This document shows, piece by piece, positions 12,951-29,700 of a DNA stretch of 64,000 nt. Source of the stretch: Salvelinus alpinus (lineage: Eukaryota > Chordata > Actinopteri > Salmoniformes > Salmonidae); the NCBI RefSeq assembly GCF_045679555.1, contig NC_092089.1, forward strand, positions 1,936,663-2,000,662. The letters run 5' to 3'. Positions within the stretch are counted from its first letter, which is position 1. Every line of letters starts with the position of its first letter. A program made the translations under genes and the position numbers. Below the pieces are notes generated by a model, which ran no database searches, was not told where the DNA came from, and saw nothing but the letters and a program-made list of their open reading frames with translations.

Positions 12951-13807
12951 AGTTAAAAACCACTGGTCTAATCTAAAGGTACCATGTGGTTATTTGAGAA
13001 TTACGCAAATGTATAAGCACAAACCCATGTCTCTGTAGTTCTCTGTCCCTCCGTGAAAGGTTGGTCAGTAATAGTGCTGCCATCCTGCAAACCCTTCAAT
13101 GATGATGATGAGGATGAAGGTATTCATCTCCCTGCTGACTCGTTCAATAGGTGATCCATAATCGATAATTATCTACTTTGATCAATCAGTGTTGAAGTAC
13201 TGAAACAAGATTAGGATATCAACCTAATCTACCTTGCCTCTGAGATAAGGAACGCAAATACACACGCATGCACACATACACATACACCAGGGGAATAGCC
13301 AGAAATTAGTTTGTGGGTAGGCCTGCATTTTTTTGTTTTTGCTCAATCTAATTGGGTGGACCTGGCAGGGCCTGTCTCCCCAGTGGATGGGCCTGTGTCC
13401 ACCCCAGCCCACCCATGCCTATGCCCCTGACACACACACAGACAGACAAACACAATTTAATCAGGCTTCTATCTAACCACTTCCTGGTTCTTGACTCCTC
13501 CTCCAGGATGTTACCTTGACAACTCACTCACTTCACACAATCTGAGATGCCACTGTACAAGACGTGTCTGTGTGTCCAGTTTCCCTTCATCAATTGAAGG
13601 AGTGTTTCTAAAGGCAGCCCTCTCCAGTCAGTCATTAATCCAGACATGGCTCTCTCATTCCCCGCTGGCTTCAATCTCGTAACAGACTTAACTGGACCCC
13701 AAACACACTCTGGCTGAAGGTAGCCTAATTATCCCTCTCTCACACACGCTACTGCCCTGGCCCCAATCCTAGGTCTCTAGGGGGTCAGTGCCAATCATCC
13801 TGGTGGG

Positions 13808-13964
<157 letters not shown>

Positions 13965-14108
13965 GAGTTACCTCTGAGGGGAGGATAACTGCTCTGTGTC
14001 ACCTATTGAGTCATGTTCCAATAGCATGTTTGTGTGTGTGATGTTATTGGAGTCTAGCTAGACAAATACAACAAGTGAACGAAATTACATTTGAAAGAAA
14101 ATATGGAT

Positions 14109-14114
14109 TTTATT
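14109..14114 (-). terminator. gem: Probable GEM polyadenylation signal AATAAA
   Basis: TTTATT on the plus strand gives AATAAA on the sense strand, 482 bases after the GEM stop codon. It is the first canonical hexamer I noticed there and gives a plausible 3' UTR length. GT-rich sequence downstream (about 14030) fits a cleavage-site context. Confidence 0.4.
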
Positions 14115-14595
14115 CCACTGCTAAACAAAACCAACGGTAAATATCCACACACAGCAGAACATACACAAGATGAGCAGTGCAGATTGTCAGTTATCTCAAT
14201 CGGACAGATAGGACTATGTACAAAACCATGGACATACAAACACCTTGTTATCAGGCTTCAAATTGTCCGGGTAACCTAGGTAACCTAGGTAAAGCACTTG
14301 GGAGAGAGAACGAGGGATGATAGAGAGAGAGGAGAGAGTCTCAGTGAGGGATGAAAAAAGGACAGGAATTAACATCTCTCTCATGACCCTAAAAGGATTA
14401 GAGATCACTAATTATCTCGCACCTCTCTCTCTTTTCCTATTTCAATCTTTCTGTCGGTTGAGATTGTCAGAACACTGCATGTCCATTGGTTGATTCTCCA
14501 GACCGTCACAGAGGCTGGTGAATGGGGTGACAGTTTTGAGGGGTCAGTCTAATGTAGACTGCAGTAGGGGTGGGGTTGTGTGTGTGTCCTGGGTC

Positions 14596-17839
<3,244 letters not shown>

Positions 17840-18253
17840 GATGATAAGATAATAAAATAAATCAAACTAATAAAACTCGCCCTTTAAAATAAAGGTGCGC
17901 TGAAAAACACCCCTGGACTATAATTTTTTTTTTTGAAACAGATGAGAATCTCCAAAGTATTCTCAGAAAGTAAAATAAATCCTACAAGTCCATAATTGAG
18001 TGAAATGGATTGAGACTGGATACAACCGAATGTCCAAACTCAGGAATAAGAGTTCATCAAGAGCTACGAGCAAACGTCAGAAGTTGTCCCACATCAGTGG
18101 AAGTCACGCATCAGTGCAGGTAGACAGTTAAATTCTCGAGATGGGAAAGAAAGAGGCTGTTTGGTTGTTGAGGTCTCTGAACACTGTGAGCGCGTGTAAT
18201 CCCGTAAATCGGTCTCTCTCTAATGTTATAATGGGATTTCTTCTGCGGCGAGA

Positions 18254-18261
18254 TTTATATA
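18254..18261 (-). promoter_or_regulatory. gem: TATA box of GEM
   Basis: TATATAAA on the minus strand, within CTTTATATAAATCTCGCCGC, about 415 bases upstream of the GEM start codon. A transcription start near 18225 would leave a 5' UTR or short untranslated exon before 17839. No other TATA match is better placed in the 18.0-18.5 kb interval. Confidence 0.55.
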
Positions 18262-18292
18262 AAGAAGGGCTCAGCGCGAGATAGGGTTTCCT

Positions 18293-18300
18293 TGACGTCA
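18293..18300. promoter_or_regulatory. gem: Palindromic CRE (TGACGTCA) upstream of the GEM TATA box
   Basis: A perfect 8-bp CREB/ATF site, 31 bases upstream of the TATA box on the GEM sense strand. A full CRE this close to a TATA box is typical of immediate-early promoters, in line with the known mitogen and activity induction of mammalian GEM. Binding is inferred. Confidence 0.55.
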
Positions 18301-18564
18301 AGTCTGTGTCTCCTCCCTCACCCTTGTGCGTTCTCACGGCTCGGGACCAGTGGTGTTGAGGGGGTCTGGCCCTCCCACCCAGAGGCAGCAGTGGATAAGT
18401 GGAGATGTGTGTTTCCACATGTGTAGGCTACTGTATCCCTGCCAATGTTTCTGATACTGTTGAGGCTGAGCAGGGACATATCACAACAGCCTGGTTTCAT
18501 AGACTAGACATAACATAGTAAACGTAATTCCGGGATACCAAATTAGTATAGCAGTAGTATGATA

Positions 18565-19743
<1,179 letters not shown>

Positions 19744-19888
19744 ATGTGTCCTGTTTTAAAAATAGGAATAATAAGTTGTTGTTTCTCTGTAATACTACTA
19801 GCCACATAGCAATTTTATGAAGTTGGCTTTAGCTAGCCTCATAACTAGCTACCAAGAGCCATTTCAGGCTATCAAGTTAGAGTAGCTA

Positions 19889-21410
19889 CAGTGCATTTGG
19901 AAAGTATTCAGACCCCTTGACTTTTTCCACATTTTATTACGTTACAGCCTTATTATAAAATTGATTACATTGTTTTCCCCCTCACCAATCTACACACAAT
20001 GCCCCATAATGACAAAGCAAAAACAGGTTTATAGAAATGTTTGCAAATGTATAAAAATAAAAATAAAACGTCCATTTACGTAAGTATTCAGACCCTTTAC
20101 TCAGTACTTTGCTGAAGCACGTTTGGCAGCGATTACAGCCTCAAGTCTTCTTGGGTATGACGCTACAAGCTTGGCACACCTGTATTTGGGAAGTTTCTCA
20201 CATTCTTCTCTGCAGATCCTCTCAAAATCTGTCAGGTTAGATGGGGAGTGTCGCTGCGCAGCTATTTTCAGGTCTCTCCAGAGATCTTCGATTGGGTTCA
20301 AGTCCGGGCTCTGGCTGGGCCACTCAAGAACATTCAGAGACTTGTCCCGAAGCCACTCATGTGTTTTCTTGGCTGTGTGCTTAGGGTTGTTGTCCTGTTG
20401 GAAGGTGAACCTTCGCCCCAGTCTGAGGTCCTGAGCGCTCTGCAGCAGGTTTTGCCAAGGATGTCTCTGTACTTTGCTCCGTTCATCTTTGCCTCGATCC
20501 TGACTAGTCCCCTTGCCGCTGAAAAACATTCCCACAGCATGATGCTGCCACCACCATGCTTGACTGTAGGGATGGTGCCAGGTTTCCTCCAGACGTGACA
20601 CTTGGCATTCAGGCCAAAGAGTTCAATCTTGGTTTCGTCAGACCAGAGAATCTTGTTTCTCATGGTTTGAGAGTCCTTTAGGTGCCTTTTGGCAAACTCC
20701 AAGCAGGCTGTCTTGTGGCTTTACTGAGGCTTCCGTCTGGCCACTCTACCATAAAGGCCTGAGAGATGGTTGTCCCTCTGGAAGGTTCTCCCATCTCCAC
20801 AGAGGAACTCTGGAGCTCTGTTAGAGTGACTTTCGGGTTCTTGGTCACCTCCCTGACCAAGGCCATTCTCCCCCGATTGTTCAGTTTGGCCGGGGGGCCA
20901 GCTCTAGGAAGAATCCAAACTTCTTCCATTTAAGAATGATGGAGGCCACTGTGTTCTTGGGGACCTTCAATGCTGTCTAGGAGCTCTACGAACAAACCCT
21001 TCGACCTCTTGACTTGGTTTTTGATCTGACATGCACTGTCAACTGTGGGACCAGAAAAGGCACAGGTGTGTGCATTTCCAAATCATGTACAATCAATTGA
21101 ATTTACCACAGGTGGACTCAAGTCAAGTTGTAGAAACATCTCAAGGATGATCAATGGAAACAGGATGCACCTGAGCTCAATTTTGAGACTCATAGCAAAA
21201 TGTCTGAATACTTCTGTAAATAAGGTATTTCTGTTTTTCATTTTGAATAAAGTTGCAAAAATGTCTAAAAAACTGTTTTCATTTGTCATTATGGGGTACT
21301 GTGTGTAGACTGATGAGGTAAAAACATTATTTAATCCACTTTAGAATAAGGCTGAAATGTAACAAAATGTGGAAAAAGTCAAGGGGTCTGAACACTTTCC
21401 GAATGCACTG
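19889..21410 (-). mobile_element. Tc1-like transposon with both ends (CAGTGCATTTGGAAAG type)
   Basis: Ends are CAGTGCATTTGGAAAGTATT at 19889 and the inverted CGGAAAGTGTTCAGACCCC form at 21410, flanked by TA on both sides (19887-19888, 21411-21412). The transposase runs right to left and is broken into at least three frames: 20929-20678 (HTH remnant), 20702-20334 ([32 protein letters not shown]) and 20601-20101 ([32 protein letters not shown]). Length and layout match a full-size element with small deletions. Same family as 7530-9137. Confidence 0.9.
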
Positions 21411-21772
21411 TAGCTTGTCTAACTAACAAGCCTGCTGGCAAGGTTGGTAGACTTTAGAAAAGAAAGACATTACTAAACGTAGTGAATAGTACTCACATTC
21501 CTTTGAATCTTTTACCCAGATTTTAGCAAAGAATAATTTGTTTCTTTAGTGCCCCCCCCATCCCCAGGTACTTTGTGCCCCCTGCCTCTAGATGAGGTAT
21601 ATAGGGCATCAGAATGCATTTACGATATCATTATCACATTTCCTCTTGAAGCAGGTCTATGTCTCCATTAACCTCTGACTGGTAAAGAAGCTGAATGAAC
21701 AGATAGATTTAGAGGCCGCCTTAATGCCGTAGGCTTACGGAAGACCTCGATTAATACCGCCAATGAGTAACA
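21411..21772. other. No gene seen
   Basis: Short intergenic segment with a C-run (TGCCCCCCCCATCCCC near 21550). No exon or recognisable element. Confidence 0.3.
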
Positions 21773-21896
21773 GTCACACTGGGCCAGGAGTAAAACCATG
21801 AGTCACACTGGGCCAGGAGTTACACCACAAGTCACACTGGGCCAGGAGTAAAACCACGAGTCACACTGGGCCAGGAGTTACATCACGAGTCACACA
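21773..21896 (+). repeat. 29-bp tandem repeat, about 4 copies
   Basis: Unit GTCACACTGGGCCAGGAGTA plus AAACCACGA, starting at 21773, 21802, 21831 and 21860, with a partial copy at 21889. Confidence 0.85.
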
Positions 21897-21913
21897 GTCC
21901 TCTGATGTCCTCA

Positions 21914-23160
21914 CTAGAGGTCGACCGATTAATCGGAATGGGCGATTAATCGGGGCCGATTTCAAGTTTTCATAACAATCGGAAATCGGTATTTTTGAGC
22001 GCCGATTTACACCTTTATTTAATCTTTATTTAACTAGGCAAGTCAGTTAAGAACACATTCTTATTTTCAATGACGGCCTAGGAACGTTAGTACGACAGAT
22101 TTTTAACCTTGTCAGCTCGGGTGATCCAATCTTGCATTGATTACATTGCACTCCACGAGGAGCCTGCCTGTTAGCGAATGCAGTAAGCTAAGGTAAGTTG
22201 CTAGCTAGCATTAAACTTATCTTATAAAAAACAATCAATCAAAGACTGTCATTGCTCCAATGTGTACTTAACCATAAACATCAATGCCTTTCTTAAAATC
22301 AAAACACAAGTATATATTTTTAAACCTGCATATTTAGCTAAAAGAAATCCAGGTTAGCAGGCAATATTAACCAGTTGAAATTGTGTCATTTCTCTTGCGT
22401 TCATTGCACGCAGAGTCAGGGTATATGCAACAGTTTGGGCCGCCTGGCTCTTTACGTAATTATGACAACATTGAAGGTTGTGCAATGTAACAGGAATATT
22501 TAGACTCATGGATGCCACCCGTTAGATAAAATACGGAATGGAATAAACGTTTTGTTTTCGAGGTGATAGTTTCCGGATTAGTCAAAGGTATATGGTTTAG
22601 AGAGAAATAGTCGACGCGTTATAATTCCTGTAATAACTTGCGGCTGAATTTGAAAGGGGTTCCTTCGTTATTTTACCGTTCATGTCTTCCATAGAGAATG
22701 TCTTGATCAACTTCAAATAAGGTCTGTGTTTCGTGCAGGCTTAAACTGCCTCGACGTTTTGATACCCGTGTAAATCTCACTAGGATAAGGTAACGTTTGT
22801 CAACATATTTTCATAAATCCACTCTACAATTTTTTTTATCTTCGCTTATATTTAGCCAATATTGATCAGAGTTACCTTGTCCTATGGATAGCTACACAGT
22901 TATAAAATTGGCACGGTGATGTAAGCCTACACGAAACACAGACCTTATTTTAAGTGAATCTAAAAATATCCTATGGAATAAATGAAGGAACCGCTTTTCA
23001 GATTTTGCTAGGTGTCATGGGAATTATGACTCGCACTTTGGTTGTCAATTTTTACCATGCCCATTATTAAAATAGGATTTCCTGCATATAGAAATTAAAG
23101 TTTTTGTTTTCAACATTCATCACAGGTAACTTAAATTCTATTTTTATTCAAACAGTTGAG
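21914..23160. mobile_element. hAT-like non-autonomous element (CTAGAGGTCGACCGATTAAT end), partial
   Basis: The left end CTAGAGGTCGACCGATTAAT is followed by CGGGGCCGATTTCAAG and a GATTTTAATCTTTATTTAAC segment that is an antisense SINE tail (CTAGGCAAGTCAGTTAAGAA). Further blocks are GTAAGTTGCTAGCTAGCATT, ACCATAAACATCAATGCCTT and GGCCGCCTGGCTC. I recognise these as one widespread salmonid repeat. No inverted right end (ATCGGTCGACCTCTAG) is visible, so the copy is truncated and its right limit is approximate. Confidence 0.6.
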
Positions 23161-23220
23161 ATTATTTGTCTCCTACATGTCTATAAGGTGCAGTAGTCCA
23201 GGTTTCATTTCACATGTCTA

Positions 23221-23410
23221 TAAGGTGCAGTAGTCCAGGGTTCCAGCCCCCCCCCCCCTGGGTGCACATTTAGGTTTTTGCCCCAGGCACTACACAGCTG
23301 ATTCAAATAACCAACTCATCACCAAGCTTTGATTATTTGAGTCAGCTGTGTAGTGCTGGGGCAAAAAACTAAATGTGCACCCATGTGGACCTAGTTTGGG
23401 AAACCGTGCA
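23221..23410. mobile_element. Fold-back element, near-perfect palindrome
   Basis: The left arm GGGTGCACATTTAGGTTTTT, then GCCCCAGGCACTACACAGCT, is inverted on the right as AGCTGTGTAGTGCTGGGGCA, then AAAAACTAAATGTGCACCCA. The loop is around ACTCATCACCAAGCTTTG. A run of 12 C (about 23248) marks the left shoulder. Same family as 4507-4818. Confidence 0.7.
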
Positions 23411-23874
23411 GTAGTCCAAACGGTTGTCACATCCCCAGGTCTCCTCAGGTAACAGCATGAAGGTTGGTTGGCTCACTGATCCTAACACTGTAATCTGGAG
23501 CTGTTCTAACTTGGGGTCAGGATCAATCAGATTCACCTGAGGACAGCCAGACCGACAGGCAGGCAGAGAGCAGAGATGAGGAGCGCTCACACACACACTG
23601 CTGTAGACAATGAAGGATGGCGCTGAGTTTCAAACCTATGCCTGTTCACCGAGTGTAGGATCTAGACCCGGGTGTAGCAGAAGGAAGGACATGCCTGGAT
23701 GTTACGTCTGGGTGGTGCAACAGGTATAATGGGCTGGTCTGACCTAGTGAATGCTACGTTGGACATTCATAGCGTTATGTCATAAGCCCAGCAGATGCAC
23801 CAGACCCCAGGTGCTTGGCCCTGTACACTTGGTCCCCCAGTCCTGCCCTGTACACTGGCACTCTCATGTCCACT

Positions 23875-24525
23875 GCTGTGGTGTCAGGTCCTGGTCAGAG
23901 AGGAGAGGCTGCTGTGGTATCAGGTCCTGGTCAGAGAGGAGAGGCTGCTGTAGTATCAGGTCCTGGTCAGAGAGGAGAGGCTGCTGTGGTATCGGGTCCT
24001 GGTCAGAGAGGCTGCTGTGGTATCGGGTCCTAGTCAGAGAGGAGAGGCTGCTGTGGTATCGGGTCCTGGTCAGAGAGGAGAGGCTGCTGTGGTATCAGGT
24101 CCTGGTCAGAGAGGAGAGGCTGCTGTGGTATCGGGTCCTGGTCAGAGAGGCTGCTGTGGTATCGGGTCCTGGTCAGAGAGGCTGCTGTGGTATCAGGTCC
24201 TGGTCAGAGAGGCTGCTGTGGTATCAGGTCCTGGTCAGAGAGGAGAGGCTGCTGTGGTATCGGGTCCTGGTCAGAGAGGCTGCTGTGGTATCGGGTCCTG
24301 GTCAGAGAGGCTGCTGTGGTATCAGGTCCTGGTCAGAGAGGAGAGGCTGCTGTGGTATCAGGTCCTGGTCAGAGAGGAGAGGCTGCTGTGGTATCGGGTC
24401 CTGGTCAGAGAGGCTGCTGTGGTATCGGGTCCTGGTCAGAGAGGCTGCTGTGGTATCGGGTCCTGGTCAGAGAGGCTGCTGTGGTATCAGGTCCTGGTCA
24501 GAGAGGAGAGGCTGCTGTGTATTAA
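23875..24525 (+). repeat. 36/31-bp minisatellite, about 19 copies
   Basis: The unit is GGTCCTGGTCAGAGAGG then (AGAGG)CTGCTGTGGTATC(A/G). Long (36) and short (31) forms differ by one AGAGG-type pentamer and are mixed along the array. Frames of 112-264 codons crossing it are low-complexity and not genes. Confidence 0.95.
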
Positions 24526-24580
24526 ACCCTGCTGATCTCATCTGATCTCATCGGCTGGACCGATGGCTGAGAGGACAGGA

Positions 24581-24602
24581 GGGGGGGGGGGGGGGGGGGG
24601 GG
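24581..24602 (+). repeat. Poly-G run of 22
   Basis: Twenty-two consecutive G after GAGGACAGGA. It can form intramolecular G-quadruplexes and is a likely site of length error in sequencing or assembly. Confidence 0.9.
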
Positions 24603-24831
24603 TGTAGCTGCTGTTGGAGTCCTGGCTGTTCAGCTCCCGAGACAGCCGAGGGCCAAGGTAGGACTGCAAGTCTTGTTCTTGAACTTGGACCAAAACAACA
24701 AATCTCCTCTCTCTCTTGCCTGGGTGACAACAACTTTCAGTGACTATATCCACACTATATTATTCTCTGACCCCTGGATTATCGTCTCCTGGGTGGGTTT
24801 CCATGTGTCCAATGGCCTCTAGAGATTCAGA

Positions 24832-25925
24832 GCCTCTGAGCAGCCAGTCCAGTCAGAGCAGCCAGTCCAATCAGAGTCAGAGCAGCCAGTTCAGTCAGAG
24901 TCAGAGCAGCCAGTCCAGTCAGAGCAGCCAGTCCAGTCAGAGCAGCCAGTCCAGTCAGAGCAGCCAGTCCAATCAGAGCAGCCAGTCCAGTCAGAGCAGC
25001 CAGTCCAATCAGAGTCAGAGCAGCCAGTCCAATCAGAGTCAGAGCAATCAGTCAGAGCAGCCAGTCCAGTCAGAGTCAGAGCAGCCAGTCCAGTCAGAGC
25101 AGCCAGTCCAATCAGAGTCAGAGCAGCCAGTCCAGTCAGAGCAGCCAGTCCAATCAGAGCAGCCAGTCCAGTCAGAGCAGCCAGTCCAATCAGAGCAGCC
25201 AGTCCAGTCAGAGCAGCCAGTCCAATCAGAGTCAGAGCAGCCAGTCCAATCAGAGTCAGAGCAATCAGTCAGAGCAGCCAGTCCAGTCAGAGTCAGAGCA
25301 GCCAGTCCAGTCAGAGCAGCCAGTCCAATCAGAGTCAGAGCAGCCAGTCCAGTCAGAGCAGCCAGTCCAGTCAGAGTCAGAGCAGCCAGGCCAGTCAGTC
25401 AGTCAGAACAGCCAGTCCAGTCAGAGTCAGAGCAGCCAGTCCAGTCAGAGCAGCCAGTCCAGTCAGAGCAGCCAGCCCAGTCAGAGTCAGAGCAGCCAGT
25501 CCAGTCAGAGCAGCCAGTCCAATCAGCCAGAGCAGCCAGTCCAGTCAGAGTCAGAGCAGCCAGTCAGAGCAGCCAGTCAGAGTCAGAGCAGCCAGTCAGA
25601 GTCAGAGCAGCCGGTCAGAGTCAGAGCAGCCGGTCCAGTCAGAGTCAGAGCAGCCGGTCCAGTCAGAGTCAGAGCAGCCAGTCCAATCAGAGTCAGAGCA
25701 GCCAGTCCAGTCAGAGTCAGAGCAGCCAGTCCAATCAGAGTCAGAGCAGCCAGTCCAATCAGAGTCAGAGCAGCCGGTCTAGTCAGAGTCAGAGCAGCTG
25801 GTCCAGTCAGTCAGAGTCAGAGCAGCCAGTCCAGTCAGAGCAGCCGGTCCAGTCAGTCAGAGCAGCCGGTCCAGTCAGAGTCAGAGCAGCCGGTCCAGTC
25901 AGAGTCAGAACAGCCAGTCCAGTCC
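24832..25925 (+). repeat. 18/24-bp minisatellite (CAGTCCAGTCAGAGCAGC)
   Basis: About 1.1 kb of AGCAGCCAGTCC(A/A)(G/A)TCAG units, 18 bp long, with 24-bp forms carrying an extra AGTCAG. All periods are multiples of 6, so a 411-codon frame stays open (24740-25975) and reads Ser-Gln and Glu-Gln-Pro-Val repeats. I regard it as satellite and not as a gene: there is no homologous flanking domain, and its coding content is entirely the repeat. Confidence 0.9.
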
Positions 25926-26143
25926 CAAACATGCCCTTTTATCATCTGCTGCTAATGCTTGTTGTTTGCTATTAATATATTTTTGATGAATAGACACGAC
26001 AGTAAAACGGTGAGTCTGTGGGCCCTGGATTAAAGCCTAGTGAATGGATATGCACTAATACACTATTACAGTGACCTATAAGGTTAATACCACATCTCTA
26101 TTCATACCTTTAACAATAAGCCTGGACTCACACACAGTCTACT

Positions 26144-26234
<91 letters not shown>

Positions 26235-26751
26235 TTGTGCGTGCGTGTTAGACACACAGGAGCGTTTCTAACATCTTTCCATTAGTGTGTGTCATGTCCT
26301 CAACAAAGATCACTGTCTGGATAGAGAGTGACTGTTTGACTCTTTTGTCTGCTGGACACGTGAAAAACAACATGGTCTATAGAACCCACAATGCACTGTG
26401 TCTGAGGCGAGATGCGTCTCACGGCACCATGACGTGCTCTAAGCGGGAGTGCGAGGCTGAATGCGATCATGAGTTATATAGAGATGGTTGCTATGGTGAT
26501 GCCATTTTGCAAAGAACTCTAGGTAGTACTTTAACTGTCTCTTCTCTCTGTATGGACGCAGATGTAGAGGAAGTGGTTTGGGAAACTGCGTTCGTATGAT
26601 GAGTCATCTTGCCTGTGCCATGAAGACTCGAATCTCATGCATATACCGATACGGACAGCCTGAGACTGTCCTACATAACATACAACTGACTACACACACA
26701 CACCAAAGGACACACAATTCAAATGTGCAGACATCTAGCAGCAGGAAATAA
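25926..26751. other. No gene seen; contains (GT)n at about 26145-26232
   Basis: A GT tract of about 44 units interrupts otherwise unremarkable sequence. A 104-codon frame at 26285-26599 has no recognisable domain, splice support or conserved residues. Confidence 0.4.
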
Positions 26752-29700
26752 GAGGCTCTCCATCTCTACCAGTAGTAACTACAGTACTGAGGCTCTCCAT
26801 CTCTACCAGTAGTAACTACAGTACTGAGGCTCTCCATCTCTACCAGTAGTAACTACAGTACTGAGGCTCTCCATCTCTACCAGTAGTAACTACAGTACTG
26901 AGGCTCTCCATCTCTACCAGTAGTAACTACAGTACTGAGGCTCTCCATCTCTACCAGTAGTAACTACAGTACTGAGGCTCTCCATCTCTACCAGTAGTAA
27001 CTACATGACTGAGTTACTCCATCTCTACCAGTAGTAACTACAGTACTGAGGCTCTCTATCTCTACCAGTAGTAACTACAGTACTGAGGCTCTCCATCTCT
27101 ACCAGTAGTAACTACAGTACTGAGGCTCCATCTCTACCAGTAGTAACTACAGTACTGAGGCTCTCCATCTCTACCAGTAGTAACTACAGTACTGAGGCTC
27201 TCCATCTCTACCAGTAGTAACTACAGTACTGAGGCTCTCCATCTCTACCAGTAGTAACTACAGTACTGAGGCTCTCCATCTCTACCAGTAGTAACAACAG
27301 TACTGAGTTACTCCATCTCTACCAGTAGTAACTACATGACTGAGGTTCTCCATCTCTACCAGTAGTAACTACAGTACTGAGGCTCTCCATCTCTACCAGT
27401 AGTAACTACAGTACTGAGGCTCTCCATCTCTACCAGTAGTAACTACAGTACTGAGGCTCTCCATCTCTACCAGTAGTAACTACAGTACTGAGGCTCTCCA
27501 TCTCTACCAGTAGTAACTACAGTACTGAGGCTCTCCATCTCTACCAGTAGTAACTACAGTACTGAGGCTCTCCATCTCTACCAGTAGTAACTACAGTACT
27601 GAGGCTCTCCATCTCTACCAGTAGTAACTACAGTACTGAGGCTCTCCATCTCTACCAGTAGTAACTACAGTACTGAGGCTCTCCATCTCTACCAGTAGTA
27701 ACTACAGTACTGAGGCTCTCCATCTCTACCAGTAGTAACAACAGTACTGAGTTACTCCATCTCTACCAGTAGTAACTACATGACTGAGTTACTCCATCTC
27801 TACCAGTAGTAACTACAGTACTGAGGCTCTCCATCTCTACCAGTAGTAACTACAGTACTGAGGCTCTCCATCTCTACCAGTAGTAACTACAGTACTGAGG
27901 CTCTCCATCTCTACCAGTAGTAACTACAGTACTGAGGCTCTCCATCTCTACCAGTAGTAACAACAGTACTGAGTTACTCCATCTCTACCAGTAGTAACTA
28001 CATGACTGAGGTTCTCCATCTCTACCAGTAGTAACTACAGTACTGAGGCTCTCCATCTCTACCAGTAGTAACTACAGTACTGAGGCTCTCCATCTCTACC
28101 AGTAGTAACTACAGTACTGAGGCTCTCCATCTCTACCAGTAGTAACTACAGTACTGAGGCTCTCCATCTCTACCAGTAGTAACTACAGTACTGAGGTTCT
28201 CCATCTCTACCAGTAGTAACTACAGTACTGAGGCTCTCCATCTCTACCAGTAGTAACTACAGTACTGAGGCTCTCCATCTCTACCAGTAGTAACTACAGT
28301 ACTGAGGCTCCATCTCTACCAGTAGTAACTACAGTACTGAGGCTCTCCATCTCTACCAGTAGTAACTACAGTACTGAGGCTCTCCATCTCTACCAGTAGT
28401 AACAACAGTACTGAGGCTCTCTATCTCTACCAGTAGTAACTACAGTACTGAGGCTCTCTATCTCTACCAGTAGTAACAAAAGCACTGAGGCTCTCCATCT
28501 CTACCAGTAGTAACTACAGTACTGAGGCTCTCCATCTCTACCAGTAGTAACTACAGTACTGAGGCTCTCCATCTCTACCAGTAGTAACTACAGTACTGAG
28601 GCTCTCCATCTCTACCAGTAGTAACTACAGTACTGAGGCTCTCCATCTCTACCAGTAGTAACTACAGTACTGAGGCTCTCCATCTCTACCAGTAGTAACT
28701 ACAGTACTGAGGCTCTCTATCTCTACCAGTAGTAACTACAGTACTGAGGCTCTCCATCTCTACCAGTAGTAACTACAGTACTGAGGCTCTCTATCTCTAC
28801 CAGTAGTAACAACAGTACTGAGGCTCTCTATCTCTACCAGTAGTAACAACAGTACTGGGGCTCTCCATCTCTACCAGTAGTAACTACAGTACTGAGGCTC
28901 TCCATCTCTACCAGTAGTAACAACAGTACTGAGTTACTCCATCTCTACCAGTAGTAACTACATGACTGAGGCTCTCCATCTCTACCAGTAGTAACTACCG
29001 TACTGAGGCTCTCCATCTCTACCAGTAGTAACTACAGTACTGAGGCTCTCTATCTCTACCGGTAGTAACAACAGTACTGAGGCTCTCTATCTCTACCGGT
29101 AGTAACAACAGTACTGGGGCTCTCCATCTCTACCAGTAGTAACTACAGTACTGAGGCTCTCCATCTCTACCAGTAGTAACAACAGTACTGAGGTTCTCCA
29201 TCTCTACCAGTAGTAACTACAGTACTGAGGCTCTCCATCTCTACCAGTAGTAACTACAGTACTGAGGCTCTCCATCTCTACCAGTAGTAACTACAGTACT
29301 GAGGCTCTCCATCTCTACCAGTAGTAACTACAGTACTGAGGCTCTCCATCTCTACCAGTAGTAACTACAGTACTGAGGCTCTCCATCTCTACCAGTAGTA
29401 ACTACAGTACTGAGGTTCTCCATCTCTACCAGTAGTAACTACAGTACTGAGGCTCTCCATCTCTACCAGTAGTAACTACAGTACTGAGGCTCTCCATCTC
29501 TACCAGTAGTAACTACAGTACTGAGGCTCCATCTCTACCAGTAGTAACTACAGTACTGAGGCTCTCCATCTCTACCAGTAGTAACTACAGTACTGAGGCT
29601 CTCTATCTCTACCAGTAGTAACAACAGTACTGAGGCTCTCTATCTCTACCAGTAGTAACAACAGTACTGGGGCTCTCTATCTCTACCAGTAGTAACTACA

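Noticed and set aside
23751..24545. 264-codon and 172-codon frames with WSERRGCC / GPGQRGEAAV repeats
   Set aside because: Same repeat read in several frames; 36/31-bp minisatellite.
24740..25975. 411-codon Ser/Gln-rich frame
   Set aside because: Entirely satellite-derived (18/24-bp units), no flanking conserved domain, no splice or promoter context.
26285..26599. 104-codon frame MCVMSSTKITVWIES
   Set aside because: No recognisable domain, no acceptor or donor pattern, isolated between repeats; length is within chance.
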